Source: Bacillus sp. Y1
GTDB taxonomy: Bacteria; Bacillota; Bacilli; Bacillales; Cytobacillaceae
Length of the DNA: 64,000 nt
Reading direction: 5' to 3'
NCBI RefSeq assembly: GCF_003586445.1
Contig: NZ_CP030028.1
Span: forward strand, 2,742,501 to 2,806,500
The notes beneath the pieces were generated by a model. That model saw only the letters and a program-made list of their open reading frames with translations, searched no databases and was not told the origin of the DNA. Positions 48,152-57,795 of the stretch are shown piece by piece (the stretch's first letter is position 1; every line of letters begins with the position of its first letter). A program made the position numbers and the translations under genes.

Positions 48152-49945
48152 ATGTTCCGAAAAAAATTTCTATATAGAAGATTTTCAACTAAAATCATCG
48201 TGGCCTTTCTGCTTGTGATTTTTATATCGACTTTATTTATCTCTTTATCTTTTTACTTGGAGTCTAATTCAATCCTAAAGAAAAACGTGCGGGAATCTAC
48301 CGTTCAAATCACCAAACAGACGGCGGAGTCACTTTCTTTCATATTAAATGTTGGAATCGATACCTCTGATTTTATTAGCAGTGATCAGAACATCCAAAAA
48401 GCTGCATTAGAATTAGAAGGCAATTTAACTTTCAATCAGAGAAGAAATACACAATATATAAATACATTGCTGAATAATTATGTCTATTCCAACTCCTTCG
48501 TCAAAATTGTTTATGTGCTGAAAGAAGAAGGCACCGGCTGGGGCAGCGGAACCTTCTCAGAAGCTAGACTTAAAAATATACGGTTATCAGACCAGGAATG
48601 GGTAAAGGAAGCCCTACATAAGGATGGAGAATTGGTTTGGCAGGGGCTTCAGTATGACGATTTCAACGGGGGCGGAATTAATACGGACTTAATTCTTCCT
48701 GTCGGCAGGGTCCTGAAGGATTTTGACACGCTGAACAATATCGGACTAGTACAAGTTCATTTAGACGGGCGGTCAATTCTTAAAACAATTGAGCAATTAA
48801 AACTTGGGAAGACGGGAAAATTTTTCGTTGTTGATAAGAACGGAATGATCATGATTGATTCGAATTTAGACAGTATCAATAAGAAGGTAGAAAATCCTGA
48901 TTTGTATCACTATATTGTTGGGAATGATGCTGTTGAATTCGAATTTGAAGTGAATAGCCTACCATATTACGGTGTCAAGCAGCCGCTTAGCAATGGCTGG
49001 ATGCTAGTAAGTACTGTTCCGATCCATGAGATCAGTGGACAATTGGATCGGCTCCAATCCTGGATCATCGTTTCAGCCGGAGTATTTTCATTGCTTGCGA
49101 TTGGGATTGGGCTTTTCATTGCCAGCCGAGTTACAAAGCCTATTAGACAACTGTCCGGGAGCATGCTTCAAGTTCAAAAAGGTGATTTAAAAGCTAGAGC
49201 GAATGTGGATTCCTCTGATGAGATCGGCTTTTTAAGTAAGCAATTTAATGAAATGCTTTTTGACATCGACAATTTAATGCAACAGGTGAAAACGGAGCAG
49301 AGTGAAAAGCATCATGCTGAGCTTCGTGCTGTTATGCACCGAGTTCATCCCCACTTTCTCTTTAACACACTTAGCACCCTGCGCTGGCTGATTAATTCGA
49401 ATCAAAACGAGCGCGCTTCACACGTGTTGTCCGCACTCACCCATCTGTTGGAGGCAAATATGGCCAAAAGCGGCAGCATCATTATGATTGAGGAGGAACT
49501 GGACATTATCCGGAAGTATTTGGTCATTTTGGAGCTTCGCTACGAAAAAACCTTTCACTTAGCGTTAGACATAGAACCAGGTACCGAAAAGCTCCTTATC
49601 CCCCGCATGCTTCTTCAGCCTGTAGTGGAAAATGCGATATTCCATGGTATCGTACCAAAGAATACAGACGGACGAATATCGATAAAGATTCATTTTGATG
49701 ACGGGGATTTAGAATTCCTTATAACCGATGATGGCTTAGGCATTAGTGATGATAAGGTAAAGGTATTGAATAATCCGGAGAATGCTGTTGAAAAAGGAAA
49801 GATAGGCATCGGTTTACGTCATATCTTTGACACACTAAGGCTATATTACGGTCAAAGTTGGGATTGGTCGATTTCCAACGGGTCAGACCAAGGAACTGCT
49901 GTGCGTATTCTATTAAAAAATTGGGAGCTGACACAAAAAAATTAA
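48152..49945 (+). CDS. YesM-type sensor histidine kinase
   Basis: About 597 residues. Two membrane segments (about 13-34 and ~308-330) enclose an extracytoplasmic Cache-like sensor domain. HAMP (~330-385), a His_kinase region with the YesM/LytS H-box HPHFLFNTLSTLRWL and a HATPase_c domain follow. It probably senses a sugar outside the cell and phosphorylates the AraC-type regulator 18 bases downstream. ATG at 48152 follows GGCGGGG; in-frame ATGs 36-39 bases upstream are possible. Confidence 0.88.
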   Translation: MFRKKFLYRRFSTKIIVAFLLVIFISTLFISLSFYLESNSILKKNVRESTVQITKQTAESLSFILNVGIDTSDFISSDQNIQKAALELEGNLTFNQRRNTQYINTLLNNYVYSNSFVKIVYVLKEEGTGWGSGTFSEARLKNIRLSDQEWVKEALHKDGELVWQGLQYDDFNGGGINTDLILPVGRVLKDFDTLNNIGLVQVHLDGRSILKTIEQLKLGKTGKFFVVDKNGMIMIDSNLDSINKKVENPDLYHYIVGNDAVEFEFEVNSLPYYGVKQPLSNGWMLVSTVPIHEISGQLDRLQSWIIVSAGVFSLLAIGIGLFIASRVTKPIRQLSGSMLQVQKGDLKARANVDSSDEIGFLSKQFNEMLFDIDNLMQQVKTEQSEKHHAELRAVMHRVHPHFLFNTLSTLRWLINSNQNERASHVLSALTHLLEANMAKSGSIIMIEEELDIIRKYLVILELRYEKTFHLALDIEPGTEKLLIPRMLLQPVVENAIFHGIVPKNTDGRISIKIHFDDGDLEFLITDDGLGISDDKVKVLNNPENAVEKGKIGIGLRHIFDTLRLYYGQSWDWSISNGSDQGTAVRILLKNWELTQKN

Positions 49946-49963
49946 TGCACCAGGAGGAACATT

Positions 49964-51520
49964 ATGTTTAGAGTTCTTATTGTGGATGACGAGCCTGTTA
50001 TCAGGAAAGGTATTACATCCTTTATTGATTGGGAAAAGGAAGGAATAATGGTTGATGATCAATACGCCAACGGTGCCGAAGCCCTTTCTGCACTTGAAAA
50101 ACAACCGTATGATATTCTCATTACCGATATAAAAATGCCTCTGTTAGGAGGGATTGAACTTACGAAGAAAGCACTAGAGCTTTACCCATGGCTCAAAGTC
50201 ATCCTGATCAGCAACTATAGTGACTTTGAATACGTTAAAGAAGGTCTTAAACTCGGCGCGGTCGATTATTTGTTAAAGCTAACTCTAAAAAAGGAAGACC
50301 TTCTTGCTGTCCTCAGGCGCTGTATCACGATGCTGAAGGAAGAACGTAAAAAGGATTCTGAACTGAATCGCTATCAACAAGAGGCCGTCTATCTTGAAAG
50401 AAAACGTGTCGAACAGGAAATGAAAAAATTGATCGTGCAAGAGCAGCCCTCCTTTTCTTCAACCGAGTGGGTACCCTCATGGTTGGAACATTCGTACGCT
50501 TGTGTTTTTCTTATGCTTGATGGTGCAGAGGAATTGAGGGAAAATCACGGCTTTCTCTATATGCAATTCTTATTAGAGGAATGGCAGAAAATGTTTTATA
50601 AGCAAATCGAGATTGGGACCGCAATGATTGTCGCTGAAAGCAGTTTGTTTCTCATCTTACCTGATCTTAATGGGGCAGAGCAACAGCAATTAATACAGTG
50701 GAAGCAGTTCATAGAAAAGGAATGGCACGTTTCAACATCGGCAGGTATCGTGACAGAGCAAGGTATTAACAACTATTTTAAGGGATTTACAGACAGTTTT
50801 TCAGCCTGCCAAAGACGTTTTTTTGAAGGCCTTGGCGGATTTTATCATATGAACCGTTCAGAAAATATAAAAATTGATAAAAAAATCCATGATTGGTGTC
50901 CATTCTTCGATATGATCAGTAATGGAGATCCAACTTCATCTGCAATTGAATATGCACTTAAACTCTGGAATGGCGGTTCCCTGCCTTCAGAACAAGTAAA
51001 GCAGGAGGCTTGTAGTCTTCTCACGGGCACTTACCGATTGCTCGGAGCAGAAGAATCCATGCTCCCAGAGCTGCATGATTTGCTTTTCAAAGCGGAGACA
51101 ATTGATCAAATGGTATCCATGCTGGTTTGCCAGCTAGAAGAAATCAGGACTACGTTTACACCAAAACTGATTGATCATGGATATGACGAGGAATTAATAA
51201 AAAAGGCACTGGAATACATAGCTGCCCATTATACAGAGAACATAACACTGCAGAGTGTTGCAGATATTGTGCATCTAAGTAAAAGTTATTTCAGTCTCTA
51301 TTTCAAAAAACAAACAGGCCGAAATTTTGTCGATTATCTGATTGAACTGCGAATCAGGGAAGCGAAGCGCCTATTAGTGGAAAATGAAAATCGAATTTAC
51401 GATGTAGCTGAAGCCGCCGGCTTTAAAGACGTAAAATATTTCAGTAAAGTGTTTAAAAAGGTAACCGGATTAACTCCAATGACCTACAGGGAAAAACACC
51501 AGGTGAGCAGGATTGGCTAG
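49964..51520 (+). CDS. YesN-type response regulator with AraC DNA-binding domain
   Basis: A 518-residue regulator. The N-terminal receiver domain (about 1-125) has the acidic pair VDDEP, the phospho-acceptor Asp in LITDIKMP and the K in YLLKLTLKK. The central region (~150-400) is typical of YesN proteins. The C-terminus (~415-515) has two helix-turn-helix motifs (LQSVADIVHLSKSYFSLYF, then YDVAEAAGFKDVKYFSKVFK). It follows the kinase closely behind AGGAGG and precedes the binding-protein gene. It probably activates the glucan-use genes. Confidence 0.92.
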   Translation: MFRVLIVDDEPVIRKGITSFIDWEKEGIMVDDQYANGAEALSALEKQPYDILITDIKMPLLGGIELTKKALELYPWLKVILISNYSDFEYVKEGLKLGAVDYLLKLTLKKEDLLAVLRRCITMLKEERKKDSELNRYQQEAVYLERKRVEQEMKKLIVQEQPSFSSTEWVPSWLEHSYACVFLMLDGAEELRENHGFLYMQFLLEEWQKMFYKQIEIGTAMIVAESSLFLILPDLNGAEQQQLIQWKQFIEKEWHVSTSAGIVTEQGINNYFKGFTDSFSACQRRFFEGLGGFYHMNRSENIKIDKKIHDWCPFFDMISNGDPTSSAIEYALKLWNGGSLPSEQVKQEACSLLTGTYRLLGAEESMLPELHDLLFKAETIDQMVSMLVCQLEEIRTTFTPKLIDHGYDEELIKKALEYIAAHYTENITLQSVADIVHLSKSYFSLYFKKQTGRNFVDYLIELRIREAKRLLVENENRIYDVAEAAGFKDVKYFSKVFKKVTGLTPMTYREKHQVSRIG

Positions 51521-51542
51521 ATTAAGAAAGGATGTTACCATT

Positions 51543-52808
51543 ATGGGATGGAAGCTTGCAGCCTATTTATTTATTCTCGTATTGTTAGCAGGTTGTAAAA
51601 GTCAGTCTATGATTTCCGATCCAAAGCAGGTTCAATTGCTTCAAAATGATGATGAAAAAACAGTGATTACGTTTTGGCACACCTACAACGACAAAGAAAC
51701 GGAGCTGTTAGAACAAGAGTTGATCCCTGCTTTTGAGCGTGAGCATCCGAACATGCGGGTCGAGTCGATCAACTTTGCTTTTAATAATGAATTAAAGAAC
51801 ACATTAATCGCACGTGCCTCATCAAACCGTGGCCCAGATGTGGTCCGGCTTGATATCGCCTGGGTTCCTGAGTTTTCGCTTAAAGGACTTCTTATACCCT
51901 TAAACATGCTCCCAGGTTTTCAAGATATCCAAAGCAGATTTTCTCCTCATGCAATGGATGGAGGCTACTACAAAAAAAATTATTATTCTCTTCCACTTAA
52001 TATTTACACGAAGACTGCGATCTTTAACCGTGAGCTTCTAAAACAAGCCGGTTTTTCAAATCCACCACGCACAATGGAAGAAGTGATTGAGATTGCTCAT
52101 CAACATCGCTTTTCGATCGGCCTCGGAGGATTGGAACCTTGGGATACGATTCCTTATATATACAGCCTTGGTGGGGCCATATCCGATAAGAATTTCAACA
52201 AAGCTTCCGGATATTTAAACAGTCAAGAAACCATCAATGCTGTGAACCAATTGACATCACTTTATAAAGAAGGACTTATTAATCTTCCTGATCAATCCGG
52301 TGATGACAAAAATTTTGAACGAGTAAAATCCGGAAATATCCTTATGACGGACGAAGGCCCTTGGTTCTACAGTCTATTAGATAAAGCAGAATTGAATCGT
52401 GCCCAAAATCTGACCATTCCAGTACCGTTTCCACATGATAATGGCCCTGTATCGATTATTGGCGGCGAAAACCTCGTGATTATGAAGGGCAGTAAACAAC
52501 CGGCTGCGGCATGGACTTTCATGAAATGGATGACAGACAAGAAGGCGCAGCTTCGCATGGCGCAAACTGGATTGATGCCAACGAACCTTGAGGCAGCCAA
52601 AGCTATGAACATACCGAAAGATTCTTATCTTCAATTTTATAAGGTGGCAACGGAGAATGCTTTTTTATGGCCTAAAGTTAAGAACTGGAGTACGATCGAA
52701 AAAGTTTACTGTGAATACTTGATAAAAATATTTGCAGGTGAATTGTCTGTTAAGGATGGTTTAGATCGTGCGGCAAGTGAAATAGACAAGCTATTAGTTG
52801 ATTCGTGA
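51543..52808 (+). CDS. ABC sugar-binding lipoprotein (family 1 solute-binding protein)
   Basis: About 421 residues with a lipobox LLAGC (Cys about 18). The MalE/UgpB-type fold is seen in VITFWHTYNDKETELLEQ, RGPDVVRLDIAW, YSLPLNIYTKTAIFNRELLKQAGF, GNILMTDEGPWF and QTGLMPTN. It should bind oligosaccharide outside the membrane. It overlaps the end of the regulator gene region and is likely co-transcribed. No permease or ATPase genes follow, so it may act as a ligand-presenting partner of the sensor kinase or use permeases elsewhere. ATG at 51543 is chosen over a TTG 30 bases upstream. Confidence 0.88.
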   Translation: MGWKLAAYLFILVLLAGCKSQSMISDPKQVQLLQNDDEKTVITFWHTYNDKETELLEQELIPAFEREHPNMRVESINFAFNNELKNTLIARASSNRGPDVVRLDIAWVPEFSLKGLLIPLNMLPGFQDIQSRFSPHAMDGGYYKKNYYSLPLNIYTKTAIFNRELLKQAGFSNPPRTMEEVIEIAHQHRFSIGLGGLEPWDTIPYIYSLGGAISDKNFNKASGYLNSQETINAVNQLTSLYKEGLINLPDQSGDDKNFERVKSGNILMTDEGPWFYSLLDKAELNRAQNLTIPVPFPHDNGPVSIIGGENLVIMKGSKQPAAAWTFMKWMTDKKAQLRMAQTGLMPTNLEAAKAMNIPKDSYLQFYKVATENAFLWPKVKNWSTIEKVYCEYLIKIFAGELSVKDGLDRAASEIDKLLVDS

Positions 52809-53229
52809 AGCAAATAATTTTATTTAGTTCCTCTACAATTTTGATTCTAGCAGTAAAAAGAGCCGGAAAAGTTTCCGAAAATTTACACGAACTTTTCAAA
52901 AAAGGTTTTGATTTTATGTTTGGCAGCGGTATGGACTCAAAATAAAGTAAGATCTTCCTCAAATCCCACTGCATTTTATGCACATCATTATATTTGTTGG
53001 TATGACCTTTCTTGGGCCAGCCAACCGTCTCTTGTCATAAGATGTTTCTCAGCATCTAAATTAAGCAGAATGAAACATATAGGTAAATAAAATAAGTTTC
53101 GTCAACCTCATTTATTATCAGATGTTTGAACTTAGTTTTAAGGCTTTTTGTTTGAGTTTATTTTTTTCTAATTGGGAAGATTTGAAAATAACACCTAAAG
53201 CTCTTTTCTACTTTACTGTTCCAACTGAA
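52809..53229. other. Gene-free stretch at the end of the glucan locus
   Basis: About 420 bases of AT-rich DNA without a supported gene. It marks where permease genes would be expected, and it runs into an IS110 remnant. Confidence 0.4.
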
Positions 53230-53988
53230 TTAAGCTGCTTTTTCAACTTCTACGTTTGCTCGCATATGAGGGATATCCTTTAACATTCGCTCTTCACTAA
53301 ACTCAAATTGTTTCTTACCAATGGAAAAGAATATACGTATTAGCTTATTGCACAAGGCGATCAAAGACTGCATTTTTTTAGAGGTTTATCTGGGCGCTGC
53401 GTGTAATAGGCATGTAGCGCTTTAAATAATCATGCAAACCCTGAAGAGGAGAGCCCTCAGCTTCTTTCTACCTCTTTTTGTGATCTTTGTTTGCCCCTTA
53501 TGCTTGCCTGAAGTGTTCTCTTTCAAGCTTAATCCGGCTAGCTTTATGATTTGTCTAGGGTGGGAATAGTCTTGAAGGTTTCCCACTTCCGCAAAGAAGC
53601 CGGCAACCGTATTTCTCCCTACTCCCTTAATAGCTAACAATTGTTGAACACAAGGGATATGTTCAATTAGGTTACCTATCTTATTATCTAGTTCTACGAA
53701 CTTCTTTTGAATCAAGTCATATTTATCAAGCAGAGTAGCTAGTTCTAATTTGGCCATATTAGATCTTTGGCACAGTCCGATGGACTCTTTAGCTGCTTGT
53801 TTTAACTCTAGTATTTTGTTTATTCCTACACTGCGACTAACTGCTTTTCGTAAATGGTCCAGTGAACCGAATTCTATTCCTCTATAGTCTTGGGCACGTG
53901 CCACATGCTTGAATTTCACAATATCAACGCCTATAATAAGAGTCTGAGAAGTAATTTGAGCAATCTTTTCATTTTGGTTATAATTCAT
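53230..53988 (-). pseudogene. IS110-family transposase, internally deleted (copy B)
   Basis: It keeps a good start (ATG at 53988 behind GGAGG) and the N-terminal IIGVDIVKFKHVARA with the first DEDD aspartate. It then jumps from EFGS straight to DHLRKAVSRSVG, losing about 170 residues that copy C retains, including the Glu/Asp part of the RuvC-like domain. Near 53395-53421 a second, smaller deletion relative to copy C shifts the frame. The C-terminal tail (KKQFEFSEERMLKDIP) continues to a stop at 53230. It is inactive. Confidence 0.88.
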
Positions 53989-54105
53989 TTTAAGACCTCC
54001 TGGTATTTGTTGATTGTCCTTTTTTGCTGGCCAGCTTTAGGACTCTCTCATTCTACCAAGAGGTTCTTTTTTTTGTTGTAACCTCATTTTCATTCATTAC
54101 AGGAA

Positions 54106-54128
54106 TGCTGCCTCTTTTCTACAATAAG
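54106..54128. repeat. Dispersed intergenic repeat, copy 1
   Basis: TGCTGCCTCTTTTCTACAAT followed by AAG; related copies lie at 55813-55834 and 57073-57093. Confidence 0.55.
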
Positions 54129-54252
54129 CAATCCAATACTAAAAGGCTTTAATCCTTATAGATCCACGTTTGTTGAATAAAGAGGGTAATTATTATAAAA
54201 TTAGGTTAGTTACATATTTTGGATAAAACCTTTGTTTGAGAGGTGAATTTCT

Positions 54253-54453
54253 TTGAAGACAAGAGATATAAGAGTCTGGATTCAACTTAAATATCGCCAT
54301 CTAATTAACTCTCAAAATAAGCATAAGAAAAGCTCACGAAGAGATTTGTTTGTTTTACTTATTTTAATCCTTGCCTTACTCCTATCAATAACACTTACTG
54401 GTACAAATTTAGAGCCCGATAAAAACTTAATTAATTTCGAAAAAGTGGAATAA
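54253..54453 (+). CDS. Small single-pass membrane protein of unknown function
   Basis: 66 residues with a basic N-terminus (about 1-30) and one hydrophobic segment (LFVLLILILALLLSITL, about 33-49). A TTG start stands 8 bases after GAGAGGTG, which is the main support. No family is recognised and it could be a chance ORF. Confidence 0.4.
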   Translation: MKTRDIRVWIQLKYRHLINSQNKHKKSSRRDLFVLLILILALLLSITLTGTNLEPDKNLINFEKVE

Positions 54454-54730
54454 AGGTAAATTATATTTTTAATTCTACTTCAATAATACTCCCTCAATAA
54501 ACAAAGTAAAAACTCGCGTTTTCTCCAGTATTCTCAGTATTTTATAGAATGTTATTTTAGAGTTTAAGCTCGTTATTATGGTTGGATTTATCTCGTAAGG
54601 ATAAATTTGGTCCTTACCAAAAAGACTGATAGCTCATTAACCACTTACTTACAAAAAATGGTGGATGATAAAAATATGATTGCACTGGAGGATGTCCACA
54701 TTTCTCATGGAGGTTAACCCTCCCATGCCT

Positions 54731-54769
54731 AAAAGGGGCATCATACCTTCTTGGATTAATGCCCCTTTT
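54731..54769. terminator. Hairpin terminator with repeat-like sequence
   Basis: AAAAGGGGCAT (54731-54741) pairs with ATGCCCCTTTT (54759-54769), 17 bases before the end of the DUF2187 gene. Loop and arms resemble the hairpins at 60145 and 60826. Confidence 0.75.
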
Positions 54770-54785
54770 ACTATGAGTATTTTTT

Positions 54786-54971
54786 TCACAAAGCTTCATT
54801 AGTAATTTTATAATTTTTATGATTGACTATGGTTGTAAGTGGTTGGTTTTTTTCTTTATTGTATCCATACTCAACAATGACAGAATTTTCTCTTACAACC
54901 GTAACATTTCCTTTATAGCTTTCCCCTTCACGTTTAAATAATATATTGTCCCCGATTTTAGCAGTTGCCAT
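54786..54971 (-). CDS. DUF2187 (YkvS-like) protein
   Basis: A 61-residue beta-rich protein with the family layout KIGDNILFKREGESYKG, TVVRENSVIVE and TIVNHKNYKI, similar to B. subtilis YkvS. A KOW/SH3-like fold is likely; the function is unknown. ATG follows GAGGTGATAAA. Confidence 0.8.
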   Translation of the reverse strand: MATAKIGDNILFKREGESYKGNVTVVRENSVIVEYGYNKEKNQPLTTIVNHKNYKITNEAL

Positions 54972-55112
54972 TTTATCACCTCGATCTTATTATTTTCAGC
55001 AAGGATAAAAAAATGCAGGAACAATTAAAATACAAACTGTAGTTATTGCGAAAAAAAGAAGGCTGCCGTAGCAACCCCTACTGTTCCACTAACGCCCCCG
55101 TTATTGAAACAA

Positions 55113-55721
55113 CTACAAACTCTCTGGCAAGTGATATTTATACATATCTAATGTATTTGTATTTTCTTCTAAGACAGCCACAATTTTGGGATGAGGCTTA
55201 GAATAGATAACTGGATAATCCTTTTCATCAAGTTTTTCATTAATGGGAAAAGCTAATTTTTCTTCTTCAATTGAAAATTCAGCATCAATTCCCTCTTTAT
55301 TTCCACGAGCATCTACCCTAATCCATTTATTAAATGATTTAAAGAAGATAGCATTTAAAGCGTGAATACAATACCCTTTATCTGGAGTATCAAATAACAT
55401 CAATCTTTGATAACAAAAACCTGTTGGTATTCCCTGTAAACGCAATAAAGCCGCTAATAGGTGTGACTTTGCATAGCATATTCCCTCTTTAAATTCTAAT
55501 ACTTCTGAAGCATTACGAGTAACTCGCTTCGATTGAATATCCCAAGAATGAGAAATTTCATCACGAACAAATTCAAAAGCTATTTTAGCTTTTTCAATTT
55601 CCGTTTGAGATGGATTGAAAAGTTCAGCTGCTTTCTTTTTTATATTTGGATTAGAATAATTAATTTCATTTAATTCGAGTAAATAGTCATCTAGTTTTTC
55701 CGATTCACAAAACAAATTCAC
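55113..55721 (-). CDS. Transglutaminase-like superfamily protein
   Basis: A 202-residue cytoplasmic protein with the papain-like triad of the family: Cys in EGICYAKSHLLAALLR (about C83), His in GYCIHALNAIF and Asp in WIRVDARGN. The pattern resembles bacterial transglutaminase-core proteins that may act as proteases or amidases. No signal peptide is visible. The start is preceded by AGGGGGG. Confidence 0.85.
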   Translation of the reverse strand: MNLFCESEKLDDYLLELNEINYSNPNIKKKAAELFNPSQTEIEKAKIAFEFVRDEISHSWDIQSKRVTRNASEVLEFKEGICYAKSHLLAALLRLQGIPTGFCYQRLMLFDTPDKGYCIHALNAIFFKSFNKWIRVDARGNKEGIDAEFSIEEEKLAFPINEKLDEKDYPVIYSKPHPKIVAVLEENTNTLDMYKYHLPESL

Positions 55722-55812
55722 ACCCCCCTATATTAAATTGAATAAATATGTATATATAAACATTATTATACAACCTTTATTAGTTGAATTAAAGGATTTG
55801 TTATTGAGCTAA

Positions 55813-55834
55813 CCTGCCCCTTTTCTACAATAAG
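55813..55834. repeat. Dispersed intergenic repeat, copy 2
   Basis: CCTGCCCCTTTTCTACAATA followed by AG, preceded by TTATTGAGCTAA. Confidence 0.55.
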
Positions 55835-56005
55835 AAAAATTTCACCGTAGCGTTCCGTATCTTTAACTCTATCCCCGGTTAATTGAAGAAGAATAGCTGC
55901 CTTTTATGATAGCTCTGTTTTATCATTAGCGAGATTCGTTATTTGCTTGTCACTTTTCATTAATAACCAACAAAAAGAGCCCTTGAAGGACTCTTAAAAA
56001 TATCT

Positions 56006-56332
56006 TTAGTTATTTCTTGAGATAAAACGGGGCAAATCTTTGCAGGTAAATATATTATGATGTGTATAGGTAAGGAATAGGAATATTTCCATCCAGTCAG
56101 AACACACCCAATGAAAGAATGGTTCGGCTATACAAGCAGAAAAAATTGCAAACAAAATTGCTTTTATTACTGGATTAAGATTAGGTTTTATTTGCAGAAT
56201 AAACATGACCGATACTGGCATTAATGTAACATCCCAAGGAAAATAAGTTGGAAGTACAGGCATTACATTAAATCTATAGTGCCAAAAACCAAATTGGTCT
56301 CCTACCACATCCAAACAAAGTGATACAATCAA
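56006..56332 (-). pseudogene. CBO0543-family membrane protein, N-terminus unresolved
   Basis: The frame encodes DVVGDQFGFWHYRFNVMPVL, PTYFPWDVTLMPVSVMFILQ and FSACIAEPFFHW, typical of CBO0543 membrane proteins (four to five helices, unknown function). It stays open upstream to a TGA at 56468-56470 (NHVVFSSLWWFG, then VLSILPWLIWIKY) with family-like hydrophobic sequence but without an ATG. The first permitted start is a TTG at 56332, inside a helix. The 5' end has probably decayed. Confidence 0.6.
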
Positions 56333-56639
56333 TACGAAAAAACCAGCATATAAAATACGGTCGGTACTATCCTTTTTTCGGTATTTTATCCAAATAAGCC
56401 AAGGTAATATGGATAGTACTACCCCAAACCACCATAAACTTGAGAAGACTACGTGATTGGACCAATCTCAATTTTTTGTTGTATTACCTCTAGGGCCTGA
56501 TTGGTATTATCATCAATTATCTTTTTTACATTTTCTTTATATTCCATTTATAATTCCACTCCAAAGGGCCGTAAACATATTAAATATTTTTGACCTATAT
56601 GAATTGGATTTACTTCAGTGCATTAAAACTGGTAGACCT

Positions 56640-56810
56640 TCCTGAATCTGGCCTTTATTGCGTAGACCCTGCAAGGTGAGGACAGTAGCTTGCGGAATGG
56701 CCGCTGCTTGGTCAAATGTCATACTAGTTGGTTTTAGGACATTGCATCTTCATGTGTACTTACAAATCTGCAATTCCCCCTAGTAAAGTGCATTAAATAC
56801 TAAACACATA
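56640..56810. other. GC-richer noncoding block, possible mobile-element end
   Basis: Between the CBO0543 remnant and the small gene at 56865 lies a block with CCCTGCAAGGTGAGGACAGT, TTGCGGAATGGCCGC and TTTTAGGACATTGCA. It is richer in GC than its surroundings and has no ORF. It looks like the noncoding end of an insertion sequence, but the identity is a guess. Confidence 0.3.
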
Positions 56811-56864
56811 CTTTTCCTACAAAAAGGAAACCTATAATTAAGTTAATTAATGGGGGAATTAATT

Positions 56865-57008
56865 ATGTTTCCAGGATATAAAGCAAAATTAATGTCAATA
56901 ATTGCAATGGGGATAGGGTCCGCTATCCTTACCACCATTTTTAGTTCAATTCTTATTTATTACATATTAAGAATTGATACTAGGGTTAATCAGCTGTCTA
57001 ATCGCTAG
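56865..57008 (+). CDS. Small membrane protein (47 aa)
   Basis: 47 residues with one central hydrophobic segment (about 10-36: MSIIAMGIG, SAILTTIFSSILIYYIL) and a polar tail. ATG at 56865 stands 8 bases after GGGGG, and a terminator hairpin overlaps the stop, so both gene ends are marked. The function is unknown. Confidence 0.6.
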   Translation: MFPGYKAKLMSIIAMGIGSAILTTIFSSILIYYILRIDTRVNQLSNR

Positions 57009-57030
57009 GTGCATAAACCTAGCTTCTTTT
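57004..57030 (+). terminator. Terminator of the small membrane protein gene
   Basis: GCTAGGT (57004-57010) pairs with ACCTAGC (57017-57023), followed by TTCTTTTT. Confidence 0.8.
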
Positions 57031-57072
57031 TAAGACGCAATATGTGTCAATTCATTTACTTATTGCAAAAAA

Positions 57073-57093
57073 CAGCCCCTTTACTACAATAAG
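57073..57093. repeat. Dispersed intergenic repeat, copy 3
   Basis: CAGCCCCTTTACTACAATAA followed by G, preceded by TTATTGCAAAAAA. Confidence 0.55.
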
Positions 57094-57096
57094 AAA

Positions 57097-57123
57097 GGCG
57101 ATCTTCCTTATGGAAGGATCGCC
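57097..57123 (-). terminator. Terminator after the GNAT gene
   Basis: GGCGATC-TTCC and GGAA-G-GATCGCC arms form a stem at 57097-57123, just beyond the GNAT stop. Confidence 0.65.
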
Positions 57124-57155
57124 CCCTTAAGTTAAAGAAGGGATATGTGTATCGA

Positions 57156-57566
57156 TTATTTTCTATGCATTACAAATTGTGATTTGCTGTATTTAAAATT
57201 ATTTTTTCCATAGAAAGGTATTAAATGTTCCTCGCAAAACAAGCTAATTACATTTATATGTGAAAGCTCATCTAACAGTTTTGATACCAGCTTTGTTCCA
57301 ATACCTTCCTTACGATATGAAGTATGTATAACAACATCTTCAATATATGCTCTAAATTTCCCATCTGAAACAGCTCTTGCGAAACCAATCAGAGTATCGT
57401 CATTCCACGCACCCACTGATGGTACTTTATTTAACATTTCTTCAATATCTTTCTCTAGTCTTTCCTCCCACCAACCTACATCATTATATAGTCTCATAAC
57501 ATCAATGGCTTTGATTTGTCTTTCAGTAAAGGTCGATATTTCTATATTCAAGTTTTGCTCCTCCAA
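57156..57566 (-). CDS. GNAT family N-acetyltransferase
   Basis: A 136-residue single-domain GNAT protein. The acetyl-CoA loop is in VIHTSYRKEGIGTKLVSKLL, and the C-terminus has the usual IPFYGKNNFKYS segment. The substrate is unknown. ATG follows GGAG. It stands alone in the accessory region. Confidence 0.86.
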   Translation of the reverse strand: MEEQNLNIEISTFTERQIKAIDVMRLYNDVGWWEERLEKDIEEMLNKVPSVGAWNDDTLIGFARAVSDGKFRAYIEDVVIHTSYRKEGIGTKLVSKLLDELSHINVISLFCEEHLIPFYGKNNFKYSKSQFVMHRK

Positions 57567-57795
57567 ATGACTTTTACCTAATTTTACATAATAATAAGCG
57601 AGGAGTCTTTCTTTAACTAAACTCCCCGTTAGCTAAACAAGCAAAAAAGACCGTCGCAGCGATAAAATTATTTTTAACTATTGTTACCCGTATATTTAAG
57701 TACACTATTTCAACAAAGGGTTAACAGTTTTTTATTACAGGAATGATGCTTTTCTTGGTAATAATATAAGGTTATTAAATGTTTCTTAACCTGTT

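Noticed and set aside
52750..52983. Minus-strand frame at the end of the binding-protein gene
   Set aside because: It overlaps the lipoprotein gene, lacks a ribosome site and resembles no family.
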